DNA from: Actimicrobium sp034313845
Lineage (GTDB): Bacteria; Pseudomonadota; Gammaproteobacteria; Burkholderiales; Burkholderiaceae_D
Assembly: GCF_034313845.1 (NCBI RefSeq)
Contig: NZ_JAVIWN010000003.1
Reading direction: 5' to 3' (one strand)
DNA: 64,000 nucleotides
Part shown: in pieces, positions 1 through 7,843 of the stretch
Layout: every line of letters begins with the position of its first letter
Numbering within the stretch: the first letter of the stretch is position 1
Notes under the pieces: generated by a model
Told to the model about the DNA's origin: nothing
Databases searched by the model: none
The model's input: the letters and a program-made list of their open reading frames with translations, nothing else
Made by a program: the position numbers and the translations under genes

Positions 1-1
1 T

Positions 2-430
2 TCCGAGTGCACAGCGATCACCGAATATCTTGACCATCTTGATGGCGAGCCGACACTTACCGGCAGCAGCCCGAAACAGCGCGCCGTAATCCACATGATG
101 CAGCGCCGCGCAGAAGCCGAACTGATGGACGCAGTTGCCACCTATTTCCATCACGCGACCCCTGGTCTGGGCGCGAAGATCGAGCTGTACCAGAACCGTG
201 AATGGGGCGAAAAAAGCCGTGACCGTGCGCTCGCCGGCATGGCGTACTTTGACCGCTTGCTGGGCAACCAGCCCTATCTCGCCGGCGACGCATTCTCGAT
301 GGCGGACATCACTGCCTTCGTTGGCCTGGGCTTTGCTGATTTCGCCAAAATCGCGATTCCGGCTGACCTGGCTAACTTGCACGCCTGGCGTGCGCGCATC
401 GCCGCGCGTCCTGGCGTCAAGGCGTCCTGA
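2..430 (+). CDS. Glutathione S-transferase, C-terminal part (5' end outside window)
   Basis: The reading frame is open from base 2 and encodes the last 142 residues of a cytosolic glutathione S-transferase, which conjugates glutathione to electrophiles. The first visible residues (SECTAITEYLD) are the usual end of the thioredoxin-like N-terminal domain, where the SES/SEC motif binds the gamma-glutamyl group. The rest is the all-helical C-terminal domain, with the conserved FSMADI N-capping box (S-x-x-D) near the end. The glutathione-activating N-terminal residues lie outside the window, so subclass and substrate cannot be assigned. The cupin gene begins 2 bases after the stop, suggesting a shared transcript. 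Confidence 0.9.
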   Translation, partial: SECTAITEYLDHLDGEPTLTGSSPKQRAVIHMMQRRAEAELMDAVATYFHHATPGLGAKIELYQNREWGEKSRDRALAGMAYFDRLLGNQPYLAGDAFSMADITAFVGLGFADFAKIAIPADLANLHAWRARIAARPGVKAS

Positions 431-432
431 TC

Positions 433-1116
433 ATGATGCAGCTCAATGCCGATTTCAGTCGCCGTGTTGTCGTGCATGCGGCGCGATTGCCGTGGGTTGC
501 GTCGCCGGTGGCCGGTATCGAGCGGCGCATGCTCGACCGCATCGGTGACGAAGTGGCCCGCGCCACGTCGATCGTGCGCTACGCAGCGGGCAGTCAATTT
601 ACTCCCCACGTGCACGGCGGTGGCGAGGAATTTCTCGTGCTCGACGGCGTGTTCAGTGATGAGCATGGGGATTGTCCGGCGGGCACCTATGTGCGTAATC
701 CGCCGACGTCCCGGCACACGCCGCATTCCGCTCCAGGCTGCACGATTCTTGTCAAGCTGAGGCAGTTTGATCCGGCTGACCGGACCGAAGTCCGCTTGCC
801 TGCCGGGCACCATGATTTCCAGCCGGCACCGGACCGGGTCGGGGTCACTATTCGGCCGTTATTTGCGGATCAGCATGAAGTCGTGCAGATGGAACGCTGG
901 GCTGCCGGCGCGACGGTAGAGCAGTCTTTTCCGGAGGGTGCCGAATTACTGGTGCTCGAAGGCAGTTTCGAAGAGTGTGGGGACATTTTCGACGTGCAGT
1001 CCTGGTTGCGTTTGCCCGCGCCGGCAAGTCTGCAGGCACGGGCTGGTGCGCAGGGATGCACAGTCTGGATCAAGCAAGGGGGAATTCGGCCTGACCTCAG
1101 CGCAGCTGATTCTTGA
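433..1116 (+). CDS. Double-cupin (ChrR-type) protein
   Basis: A 227-residue protein made of two consecutive cupin barrels. The first (about residues 35-115) has the metal-binding pattern HVHGGGEEFLVL followed by a distal HTPHS, as in the C-terminal cupin of the anti-sigma factor ChrR. The second (about 125-215) has FPEGAELLVLEG but lacks the histidine cluster, so it may not bind metal. There is no N-terminal zinc anti-sigma domain, so it is not a full ChrR. A role in oxidative-stress sensing or small-molecule binding is inference. The start is ATGATG, 2 bases after the GST stop. Its 3' end overlaps the convergent GGDEF gene by 20 bases. Confidence 0.8.
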   Translation: MMQLNADFSRRVVVHAARLPWVASPVAGIERRMLDRIGDEVARATSIVRYAAGSQFTPHVHGGGEEFLVLDGVFSDEHGDCPAGTYVRNPPTSRHTPHSAPGCTILVKLRQFDPADRTEVRLPAGHHDFQPAPDRVGVTIRPLFADQHEVVQMERWAAGATVEQSFPEGAELLVLEGSFEECGDIFDVQSWLRLPAPASLQARAGAQGCTVWIKQGGIRPDLSAADS

Positions 1117-2089
1117 TGCGGTAGAGCGCCTTGTCGGCGCGTGCTAACAAAAATTGCGCCGAGGTCACATCGCTCGTGTAGGGCGCTATCCCGACTGATA
1201 TCCCCAATGTGACCAGGTCGCCGCTTGTCAGGCGGATCGGTTGCCGAACCGTGTCCATGAGCCGATCCGCCAATATCGCGACCGCATCGCTGTCGGCATC
1301 GCGCGTGACGATGGCGAATTCATCACCGCCAAGGCGGGCCAGCGTATCGCCCAGACGCACATGGCGCTGCAACCGCCGCGCAACTTCACAGAGTACTTCG
1401 TCGCCGGCCGCATGGCCGAATTCATCATTGACACCCTTGAAGCCGTCAAGGTCGAGGCAGAGCAGGCTGAACGGTTGAGCGGTACGCCGCGCGTGGTTCA
1501 TTTCCGTTGCCATTGCCTGATCAAACTGAGCCCGGTTGGGTAACCCGGTCAGGTAATCTGTCATCGCCAGCTGCTCCAGCACCAATGCCCGGCGACGTGC
1601 CTGCATCGCCGTCATGACCAGCCTCGAGCAATCCATCAGGACGTGCTGTTGCGTCTGGCTGAACGCGCGCGGACGGCTATCGATAACCGCGATCGTGCCA
1701 AGTGCGAGACCGCTATCATCGACCAGCGGAGCGCCGGCATAAAAGCGTAAGTGCGGATTGTGGCTGACCAGCGGGTTGATGGCAAAGCGTGGGTCAGCCG
1801 TCAGGTCTTCGATCACCAGTGGCGCATCGGGCGTCATGATGGCGTGGGCACAAAAAGCGATCTTCCGGTCGAGCTGGGGTACGTCCAGCCCAAGTTTGGA
1901 TTTGAACCAGAGCCGGTCGCTGTCCATCATGGCAATGACGGCAATCGGCGCATTGAACGCGTGGGCGACGACACGCGTGAGCGCATCGAACTCGATTTCC
2001 GGTGGGGTATCGAGAATAGAGAAGGAATCCAAGTGTGCGAGACGTTCTGATTCGTTCACAGGAATGGGGCAAGATGGTTGAGCTAGCAT
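1097..2089 (-). CDS. GAF-GGDEF diguanylate cyclase
   Basis: A 330-residue soluble protein that should make cyclic di-GMP from two GTP. Residues about 20-165 form a GAF sensor domain of the type that starts with LDTPPEIEFDALT. Residues about 170-330 form the cyclase domain with an intact GGDEF catalytic loop. An RLGD (RxxD) inhibitory I-site sits exactly five residues before GGDEF, so product feedback is expected. No transmembrane segment is visible, and the GAF ligand is unknown. It stands alone, convergent with the cupin gene. Confidence 0.93.
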   Translation of the reverse strand: MLAQPSCPIPVNESERLAHLDSFSILDTPPEIEFDALTRVVAHAFNAPIAVIAMMDSDRLWFKSKLGLDVPQLDRKIAFCAHAIMTPDAPLVIEDLTADPRFAINPLVSHNPHLRFYAGAPLVDDSGLALGTIAVIDSRPRAFSQTQQHVLMDCSRLVMTAMQARRRALVLEQLAMTDYLTGLPNRAQFDQAMATEMNHARRTAQPFSLLCLDLDGFKGVNDEFGHAAGDEVLCEVARRLQRHVRLGDTLARLGGDEFAIVTRDADSDAVAILADRLMDTVRQPIRLTSGDLVTLGISVGIAPYTSDVTSAQFLLARADKALYRIKNQLR

Positions 2090-2244
2090 GGTGCTTCTAT
2101 CCTTTCGTTGGACACGGGTCAGTCAGATGCCCGTGCCTGCTTCGGAGAAGTTGCTCCCCGGAATTTGATCTAATTTTATAGCACAAGTCACTTTTTTTAT
2201 TTACCGACAATCCTGCGTTGCATTGCGTGATGACAGACGGTTGA

Positions 2245-2589
2245 TCAGCGTCCGCGGTGTCCACTTCGACCTCGATGATTGCCACCTGGACCGCCACGAT
2301 GAGAGGCACCAGAGCGATGATGGTATCCGCCCCGATAGCCGTGGCTGCGTCGGCTACCGCCGTAATATTGCAATCCGATACCAACGCCGGGCGAACCGAA
2401 AGTACTGTACGGGGAGCCGTAGTAATTGCCGTAAGGGTTATTGTTGCTATAGCCGGTCGGCGTTTGGTAATAAGTGCCGCCGGTGCCAACATATCCCGAG
2501 GATTGATACGGTACGACGGCGCAGCCGGTGAGTGACAGGGCGAACAGGGCAGCGAGGAGAAATTTCCGTTTTGCTATGAATTTCAGCAT
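2245..2589 (-). CDS. Small Gly/Tyr/His-rich lipoprotein
   Basis: A 114-residue predicted lipoprotein. A basic N-terminus and hydrophobic core lead to the lipobox LTGC with the lipidated Cys at residue 22. The mature part is low in complexity: Gly, Tyr, Asn and Ser first, then a His/Arg/Gly-rich tail. No enzymatic domain is recognisable; such proteins are usually annotated as hypothetical lipoproteins. Overlapping reading frames on both strands of the same stretch are shadows. Confidence 0.7.
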   Translation of the reverse strand: MLKFIAKRKFLLAALFALSLTGCAVVPYQSSGYVGTGGTYYQTPTGYSNNNPYGNYYGSPYSTFGSPGVGIGLQYYGGSRRSHGYRGGYHHRSGASHRGGPGGNHRGRSGHRGR

Positions 2590-2659
2590 GATTGATTTCC
2601 AGTAATGTTTCCATTTGGATCATTTTTCATACCTTAGGTTCAACTTTGTTTGCTACAGA

Positions 2660-4198
2660 TCAAATCATGGTTTTGCTGGCGTAGTGATCGCGTAACTCCC
2701 GCTTCAGTACTTTGCCGATGGCGCTGCGCGGCAATTCCGACACGCGTTCCACGGCCGCCAGTCGCTGCATCTTGCCGACGCGCGCATTGAGCCACGCCAG
2801 CAATTGTTCTGCCGAATCGGTCGCTGCAGCCCGAAGCACCACAAACGCCACCGGTGTCTCGCCCCAGCGTTCCGATGGCACGCCGACGACGGCAACGTCG
2901 GCGATGCCCGGATGCTGGCGCAACACGCTTTCGAGATCGCTCGGATAAAGATTGAATCCACCCGAAATGATCATGTCCTTCTTGCGGTCCAGCAGCGTCA
3001 GGAAACCCTCCTCGTCGAACCGTCCAAGGTCGCCCGTGCGAATGAAACGGCGGCCATCCGGTGCGAACCATTCGGCTTCGGCAGTCTTTTGTGGCTGACC
3101 AAAATAGCCGGTCATCATGGCCGGTGAATGGCCGACCACTTCTCCGGTCTCGCCGCGTGCGATCTCGATACCTTCGTCGTCGATCAGGCGAATATCGTGA
3201 TCCGGTGCGGGCTGGCCGACCGTGTGCAGCTTGTCCGGGTGCTCGTGTGCAGCCAGCATGCACGTCCCGCCGCCCTCGGTCATGCCGTAGTACTCGACCA
3301 GTCCGCCCGGCCAGCGCCGCAGGATATCGGCCTTCAGTGCGGCGGCGAACGGCGCGCTGGTGCAGAACTTCATGTGAAAGGCGCTCAGATCGACCTGGTC
3401 GAAACCAGGGTGCGCCATGATGCGCTGATATTGCACCGGCACCAGCATCGTGTGCGTGACGTGATACCGCGCGGCCAATGCCAGATAGGTGGCGACATCG
3501 AATTTCGGCATCAGTACGACGCAGCCACCGAGTGCCAGCGACGGCAGGAAGCAGACCAGCGTGGTGTTTGAATACAGCGGCGTGGAGAGCAGCGTGGTTG
3601 CCTGCGGTCCGTAACCTGACAGCGTGGCCCGATGCACATGGGACCAGCGCATCGCATTGGACTGGACGATGCCTTTCGGCGTGCCGGTCGTGCCGGACGA
3701 ATAAATGATGTTGAAGGCCCAGTCCGGTTGCGCGGCAACCGGACTGGGCACGCTGCCGGCCGGTGCCGCCCAGTCGACCAGCCGGTCCAGCGCGATGCGC
3801 GGCAGGGTGGCTGGGGTGGCGGCCTGATCCAGCGCAATGCCGGCGTCGGCATCGATGAAAACCAGCTGCGCACCGGCATCCTGCAGCATCGCCGTCAGTG
3901 CGTCGGCTCCCGCACTCGGTGCCAGTGGCGCGACCGCAATGCCGGCGCGCAGGCAGCCCAGAAAGACCAGCGCATACTCGATCGAATTGGCAGCACAGAG
4001 TGCAACCACCTGACGCGGCGCGATGCCGTCACGCTGCAAGGCCGCAGCAATCCGGTCCATCCAGCCGTCGACGGTAGCGTAATCCAGCGCACGCTCTGCG
4101 TCGCGCAAGGCGATCTGTTGCGGTTGCGCGCTCGCGTGATAGCGGATTAGTACCGGGATGGTGTCGAAATCCTGGTCCAGCAATGCGGTGATGGTCAT
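2660..4198 (-). CDS. Class I adenylate-forming enzyme (acyl-CoA synthetase)
   Basis: A 512-residue AMP-dependent synthetase/ligase that activates a carboxylic acid to acyl-AMP and then acyl-CoA. The P-loop-like A3 motif YSSGTTGTPKG, the A5 motif YYGMTEGG, the A7/A8 region RTGDLGRFDEEG...DRKKDMIISGG and the C-terminal catalytic-lysine motif IGKVLKREL are all intact. The chosen start (MTITALL) has a GGAAAG-like ribosome site; an in-frame ATG 60 bases upstream is possible but adds an unconserved leader. The substrate cannot be read from sequence; it resembles the FadD/CaiC branch. It forms no obvious operon. Confidence 0.9.
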   Translation of the reverse strand: MTITALLDQDFDTIPVLIRYHASAQPQQIALRDAERALDYATVDGWMDRIAAALQRDGIAPRQVVALCAANSIEYALVFLGCLRAGIAVAPLAPSAGADALTAMLQDAGAQLVFIDADAGIALDQAATPATLPRIALDRLVDWAAPAGSVPSPVAAQPDWAFNIIYSSGTTGTPKGIVQSNAMRWSHVHRATLSGYGPQATTLLSTPLYSNTTLVCFLPSLALGGCVVLMPKFDVATYLALAARYHVTHTMLVPVQYQRIMAHPGFDQVDLSAFHMKFCTSAPFAAALKADILRRWPGGLVEYYGMTEGGGTCMLAAHEHPDKLHTVGQPAPDHDIRLIDDEGIEIARGETGEVVGHSPAMMTGYFGQPQKTAEAEWFAPDGRRFIRTGDLGRFDEEGFLTLLDRKKDMIISGGFNLYPSDLESVLRQHPGIADVAVVGVPSERWGETPVAFVVLRAAATDSAEQLLAWLNARVGKMQRLAAVERVSELPRSAIGKVLKRELRDHYASKTMI

Positions 4199-4321
4199 GG
4201 AGGTTCTTTCCGTTGGAGTCAGTGACGCAATGGATCGGTCAGCGAGGTGTGCTCGCAAGTACGCTGGCAGATAAGTCGTCCTAACTTAACACGGCCATGA
4301 GGGGGCGATGGTGCATCCGTT

Positions 4322-4343
4322 CGGCCGGTCGCGTGACCGGCCG
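4322..4343. other. Perfect hairpin downstream of the small acidic gene
   Basis: A perfect 9-bp inverted repeat (CGGCCGGTC and GACCGGCCG) with a 4-base loop lies just past the 3' end of the 60-codon gene on the minus strand. It could end or stabilise that transcript, but there is no T-run, so I do not call it an intrinsic terminator. Confidence 0.5.
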
Positions 4344-4360
4344 CTGCGGGTTCTTCGGGT

Positions 4361-4543
4361 TTAGCGTCCTTCGGGCGGTGCCGGATCGAACTCGCCGAGG
4401 TTGTCGCTCGGGTCATCCTTGTCGAGTGAACTCCAGCGCTCGGAATCCGGCTCCAGTTGCTGGCGGGTTTCGAACTCGGCAAGCACTTCGTCGTCGCCAT
4501 CGAGTTCGAGTTCGTCGGGTGGCGGGGTCTTGGATTTGGGCAT
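4361..4543 (-). CDS. Small acidic hypothetical protein (60 aa)
   Basis: A 60-residue very acidic protein (ELELDGDDEVLAEFE) with no membrane segment or cysteine. It is downstream of and co-directional with a lipoprotein gene 48 bases away, so the two may be co-transcribed. The ATG is preceded by a weak purine-rich stretch. No function is assigned. It is supported by compact spacing and the absence of a better overlapping frame. Confidence 0.5.
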   Translation of the reverse strand: MPKSKTPPPDELELDGDDEVLAEFETRQQLEPDSERWSSLDKDDPSDNLGEFDPAPPEGR

Positions 4544-4591
4544 GTTGCTACTCCAGGGTGAACGATGCCGCTGGCGTGTGCCCGCAGGTCA

Positions 4592-4924
4592 TCATTTGAT
4601 GCTGATCGGCGCCGGTGTCGAATGGTCCCCCGCCTGTCCCGGCAATGGCATGGTGGCGGATTCCTGTGCGGGCTCCAGCTTACTCGGATTGGCCTGCGAC
4701 GGACCGTTTGCATTGCCGCTATCGGCGGCGATCTCCGGCTTCGGCTTGACCGGTTGCGGCGTCATGCTGGCTGGCTGCGGTGGTATTTCCGACACCGGCA
4801 GCGCCACCGATCCGGAAGATTTTTTATTGAGTAGTTCTGGTACCTTGTCATTGCTGCAGCCAGCGAGCGCCACGGCGAGCAGGGCTACCAGTACGGCAGG
4901 ACGTACGACGGCGGTGATGTTCAT
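4592..4924 (-). CDS. Small lipoprotein (110 aa)
   Basis: A predicted lipoprotein with a hydrophobic signal ending in the lipobox LAGC (Cys about residue 23), followed by a Pro/Lys/Ser-rich, apparently disordered mature region (PPQPASMTPQPVKPKPE). It resembles the short proline-rich envelope lipoproteins of betaproteobacteria. No enzymatic domain is seen. It lies upstream of the 60-codon acidic gene in the same direction. Confidence 0.65.
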   Translation of the reverse strand: MNITAVVRPAVLVALLAVALAGCSNDKVPELLNKKSSGSVALPVSEIPPQPASMTPQPVKPKPEIAADSGNANGPSQANPSKLEPAQESATMPLPGQAGDHSTPAPISIK

Positions 4925-5110
4925 GTGGGTGCTTTCGGTTGACTAGTTTATGAGACAGGGTAAAGGGTTCGTGTTTTCTTCTGAATAGGACAGCATCTGA
5001 ATCGGATGTAGGACGGCGCGAAGCACGCGGGTCTTCGGCCACCACCAATCAAATCCGCCATGACACGATGACGCTGCGGCCATCGGCCGGTATAGTCAAG
5101 GTCGCGCACG

Positions 5111-5140
5111 CACCTTGCCCGTCAGCCGGCAGGCAAGGTG
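5111..5140 (+). promoter_or_regulatory. Leader hairpin upstream of the eut genes
   Basis: A perfect 9-bp inverted repeat (CACCTTGCC ... GGCAAGGTG, 12-base loop) stands 30 bases before the short permease-relic frame that leads into eutB. There is no downstream T-run, so it is not a standard terminator. It could act on mRNA stability or be a protein binding site. It does not resemble a cobalamin riboswitch. Confidence 0.4.
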
Positions 5141-5169
5141 TCGCTGCCGATTACCGCACAGGACCCGTC

Positions 5170-5334
5170 ATGAACGACATTGCCGCAGCAAGCAGCCACC
5201 ACGTCCTCAAACCGGTACCGGGTACGTTGCAGTTATTGGGTATGGCGGTCGGTTTCGTGATCTCCGGCGGGCCGTTCGCCTACCGCAAACGGACATCCGG
5301 GCCTAGCGGCGGCGATCTGGCCGGAGAGTACTGA
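5170..5334 (+). pseudogene. Collapsed relic of an ethanolamine permease gene
   Basis: A 54-codon frame ending exactly at the eutB start (TGATG overlap). Residues 13-32 (LKPVPGTLQLLGMAVGFVISG) match, from memory of the family, the N-terminus of APC-type ethanolamine permeases. The next residues (GPFAYRKRTSGPSGG) match the GGPFAY..R..FGPxGG motif that lies roughly 60 residues further on in a full permease. It therefore looks like a roughly 460-codon gene reduced by internal deletions, with frame and coupling to eutB retained. It may now act only as a leader ORF that delivers ribosomes to eutB. Confidence 0.6.
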
Positions 5335-6728
5335 TGGCGCACACCCATCGCTACTCGCACAGCGCTGGCAGCGTCACGGCCAGCTTTCGCGACCTCAAGG
5401 ACCTGATGGCCAAGGCGACACCGGCACGTTCCGGCGACACGCTCGCTGGGGTCGCCGCCGGCAGCGCCGAAGAGCGCGTGCTGGCACAGATGGCGCTGGC
5501 CGATTTGCCGCTCTCGACCTTCCTCAACGAGGTGCTGATTCCTTACGAAGATGATGCGGTTACGCGCCTGATCATCGACAGCCATGACGTGGTGGCCTTT
5601 GCGCCGGTCAGCCATCTGACGGTTGGCGACTTGCGTAACTGGCTGCTGGGCGATGCCGCCGACAGCGTCACGCTGGCCGCACTGGCCCCCGGCATCACGC
5701 CCGAAATGGCGGCTGCGGTGTCGAAGCTGATGCGCAATCAGGACTTGATCCTGGTCGCGCAAAAGTGCCGTGTCGTGACGGCCTTTCGCAACACGCTCGG
5801 CTTGCCCGGCCGGCTATCGACGCGCCTGCAACCGAACCATCCGACCGACGACGCCAGCGGCATCGCTGCCAGCCTGCTCGACGGCCTGCTGTACGGCAGC
5901 GGCGATGCGGTCATCGGCATCAACCCGGCGTCCGACAACGTGCCGCAAGTGATCCGGCTGGTGACCATGATGGACGAGATCATCCGGCAGTACGCGATCC
6001 CGACCCAGTCCTGCGTGCTCACGCATGTGACCAACACGCTCGCCGCCATCGAGCGCGGCGCACCGGTCGATCTGGTATTCCAGTCGATCGCCGGGACCGA
6101 AGCGGCCAATCACAGCTTCGGTATCACGCTCGACTTGTTGGCCGAGGCACGCAGTGCCGCGCTGTCGCTGCAACGCGGGAGCGTCGGCGACAACGTCATG
6201 TATTTCGAGACCGGGCAGGGCAGTGCGTTATCGGCCGGTGCGCATCACGGCATCGACCAGCAAACTTGCGAAGCGCGCGCTTATGGAGTCGCGCGTCACT
6301 TCAAGCCGCTGCTGGTCAACAGCGTGGTCGGTTTCATCGGTCCCGAATATCTGTATGACGGCAAGCAGATCATCCGCGCCGGACTGGAAGACCACTTCTG
6401 CGCCAAGCTGCTCGGGTTGCCGATGGGCTGCGATGTCTGCTATACCAATCACGCCGAAGCGGACCAGAACGACATGGATGTGCTGCTGACCTTGCTCGGC
6501 GTCGCCGGCTGTAACTTCGTCATGGGGATACCCGGCTCCGACGACATCATGCTCAACTACCAGAGCACGTCGTTTCATGATGCGCTGTACTTGCGCCGCA
6601 CGCAGGGATTGCTGCCGGCACCCGAATTCGCCGTCTGGCTGGAGCACATGCAGATCACCCGCGACGGCCAGCCGTTAGCAACGCTTCCTGCGGCATTCGG
6701 GCAGGCGCTGGCCAGACTGACGCGATGA
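5334..6728 (+). CDS. eutB: Ethanolamine ammonia-lyase large subunit
   Basis: 464 residues, the full size of EutB, the TIM-barrel subunit of adenosylcobalamin-dependent ethanolamine ammonia-lyase (ethanolamine to acetaldehyde and ammonia). Family-typical stretches include the N-terminal HTHRYSHS..G....F, the middle GINPASDN and the C-terminal HAEADQNDMD and GIPGSDDIMLNYQSTS. The start overlaps the stop of the permease relic, and eutC follows with a 4-base ATGA overlap, so the two subunits are translationally coupled. No microcompartment, eutA reactivase or EutR-type regulator is visible, so this is the simple non-carboxysomal form. Confidence 0.96.
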   Translation: MAHTHRYSHSAGSVTASFRDLKDLMAKATPARSGDTLAGVAAGSAEERVLAQMALADLPLSTFLNEVLIPYEDDAVTRLIIDSHDVVAFAPVSHLTVGDLRNWLLGDAADSVTLAALAPGITPEMAAAVSKLMRNQDLILVAQKCRVVTAFRNTLGLPGRLSTRLQPNHPTDDASGIAASLLDGLLYGSGDAVIGINPASDNVPQVIRLVTMMDEIIRQYAIPTQSCVLTHVTNTLAAIERGAPVDLVFQSIAGTEAANHSFGITLDLLAEARSAALSLQRGSVGDNVMYFETGQGSALSAGAHHGIDQQTCEARAYGVARHFKPLLVNSVVGFIGPEYLYDGKQIIRAGLEDHFCAKLLGLPMGCDVCYTNHAEADQNDMDVLLTLLGVAGCNFVMGIPGSDDIMLNYQSTSFHDALYLRRTQGLLPAPEFAVWLEHMQITRDGQPLATLPAAFGQALARLTR

Positions 6729-7504
6729 GCGACCGCGCCGATCTCGTGATTGCCAATCCGTGGCAAGCGCTGCGCCAGTTCACCGATGCCCGTATCGCGC
6801 TGGGCAGAGTTGGCGCAAGCCTGCCGACCAACGCCCATCTGGCTTTCCAGCTCGCCCATGCGCAGGCGCGCGACGCCGTCCATCTGGCACTGGATGCACC
6901 CCGGCTGGCGCAGGACATCGGTCAGCCCTGCCTGCGATTGCACAGTGCGGCGGCCGATCGCATCACGTATTTGCAGCGCCCGGACCTGGGCCGCCAGCTC
7001 GATGCCGCTTCGCGCGCCTTGCTCGCGCCGGGACCGTATGACCTCGCGTTCGTGATCGCCGATGGCTTGTCAGCACACGCGATCATGCAGAACGCCGCAC
7101 CGTTTCTTGCGCTGGTACTCGCGCAGACCGCCGCCGAAAACTGGTCGGTCGCGCCGCTGTGCCTGGTCGAACAGGGCCGCGTAGCCATCGGTGACGAAAT
7201 CGCCGAACGGCTGGGCGCGCAGATGGTGGTCGTGCTGATTGGCGAACGGCCCGGGCTGAGTGCGCCGGACAGCATGGGCTTGTATCTGACCTGGCAGCCC
7301 CATGTGGGACTGACCGATGCGAGTCGCAATTGCATTTCAAACGTCCGGCCAGCTGGCTTGCGCCATGCCGAGGCAGCGGACAAGTTGCACTATCTGCTGA
7401 AGGAAGCCTTCCGGCGAAGGCTGACGGGCGTCGCCTTGAAAGACGAAACCGGTGCTGCTGTCGCGCTGCCGGGAACACGTTCGACGAACTTCCTGATCGG
7501 CTAG
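6725..7504 (+). CDS. eutC: Ethanolamine ammonia-lyase small subunit
   Basis: 259 residues, the normal length of EutC, which completes the cobalamin and substrate site of ethanolamine ammonia-lyase. Conserved features are the LGRVGASLPT and FQLAHAQARDAV stretches near the N-terminus, the LLAPGPYDLAFVIADGLSA block, the GERPGLSAPDSMGLYLTW block and the ending RSTNFL. The ATG overlaps the eutB stop by 4 bases. About 30 bases after the stop a dispersed repeat begins. Confidence 0.96.
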   Translation: MSDRADLVIANPWQALRQFTDARIALGRVGASLPTNAHLAFQLAHAQARDAVHLALDAPRLAQDIGQPCLRLHSAAADRITYLQRPDLGRQLDAASRALLAPGPYDLAFVIADGLSAHAIMQNAAPFLALVLAQTAAENWSVAPLCLVEQGRVAIGDEIAERLGAQMVVVLIGERPGLSAPDSMGLYLTWQPHVGLTDASRNCISNVRPAGLRHAEAADKLHYLLKEAFRRRLTGVALKDETGAAVALPGTRSTNFLIG

Positions 7505-7532
7505 CATAAGCGCTAGAGTTCCTGGACAGTAT

Positions 7533-7630
7533 CGTAGGGTGCAATAACCGAAGGGCATTGCACCGAATGCACCGCTTGCGGTTGATAAAACCGTATGCGC
7601 TCCGCCGCTCCCGGCTTGTCGTGGCGGAGT
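7533..7630 (+). repeat. Dispersed palindromic repeat, long copy, in the eutC-TadE gap
   Basis: The core (7533-7564) starts CGTAGGGTGC and has a perfect 8-bp inverted repeat GGTGCAAT/ATTGCACC around an 11-base loop. A second hairpin follows (CTCCGCC at 7600-7606, GGCGGAG at 7623-7629). The same two-hairpin layout is found inverted near 46.3 kb, so the mobile unit is about 100 bp. Nothing else is recognisable in the 340-base gap between eutC and the TadE gene. Confidence 0.8.
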
Positions 7631-7843
7631 GATAACCGATCAGGTAACAGCACTGCGTGGGCACAATACGGGCGCGGAACCTTAGCGTTGACGAGGCAGG
7701 CACACAACATCTTGCAGCAGTTTTTATCCCAAGCAATCAGCGCCAATGGTGGCCAGGACTAACGCTACCGGAAGTCATTGTGCGGACACTGGATGACGTG
7801 GCAAATGGAGCTTTCTGTCCATGCGTCGAGTGCGTCGTCTGCC

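Noticed and set aside
2097..2535. Several overlapping frames on both strands at the small lipoprotein
   Set aside because: Only the minus-strand frame with a signal peptide and lipobox makes sense; the rest are shadows of its repetitive Gly/Tyr/His codons.
5041..5333. Cobalamin riboswitch before eutBC
   Set aside because: Only a simple 9-bp hairpin is present; no B12-box-like sequence was recognised.
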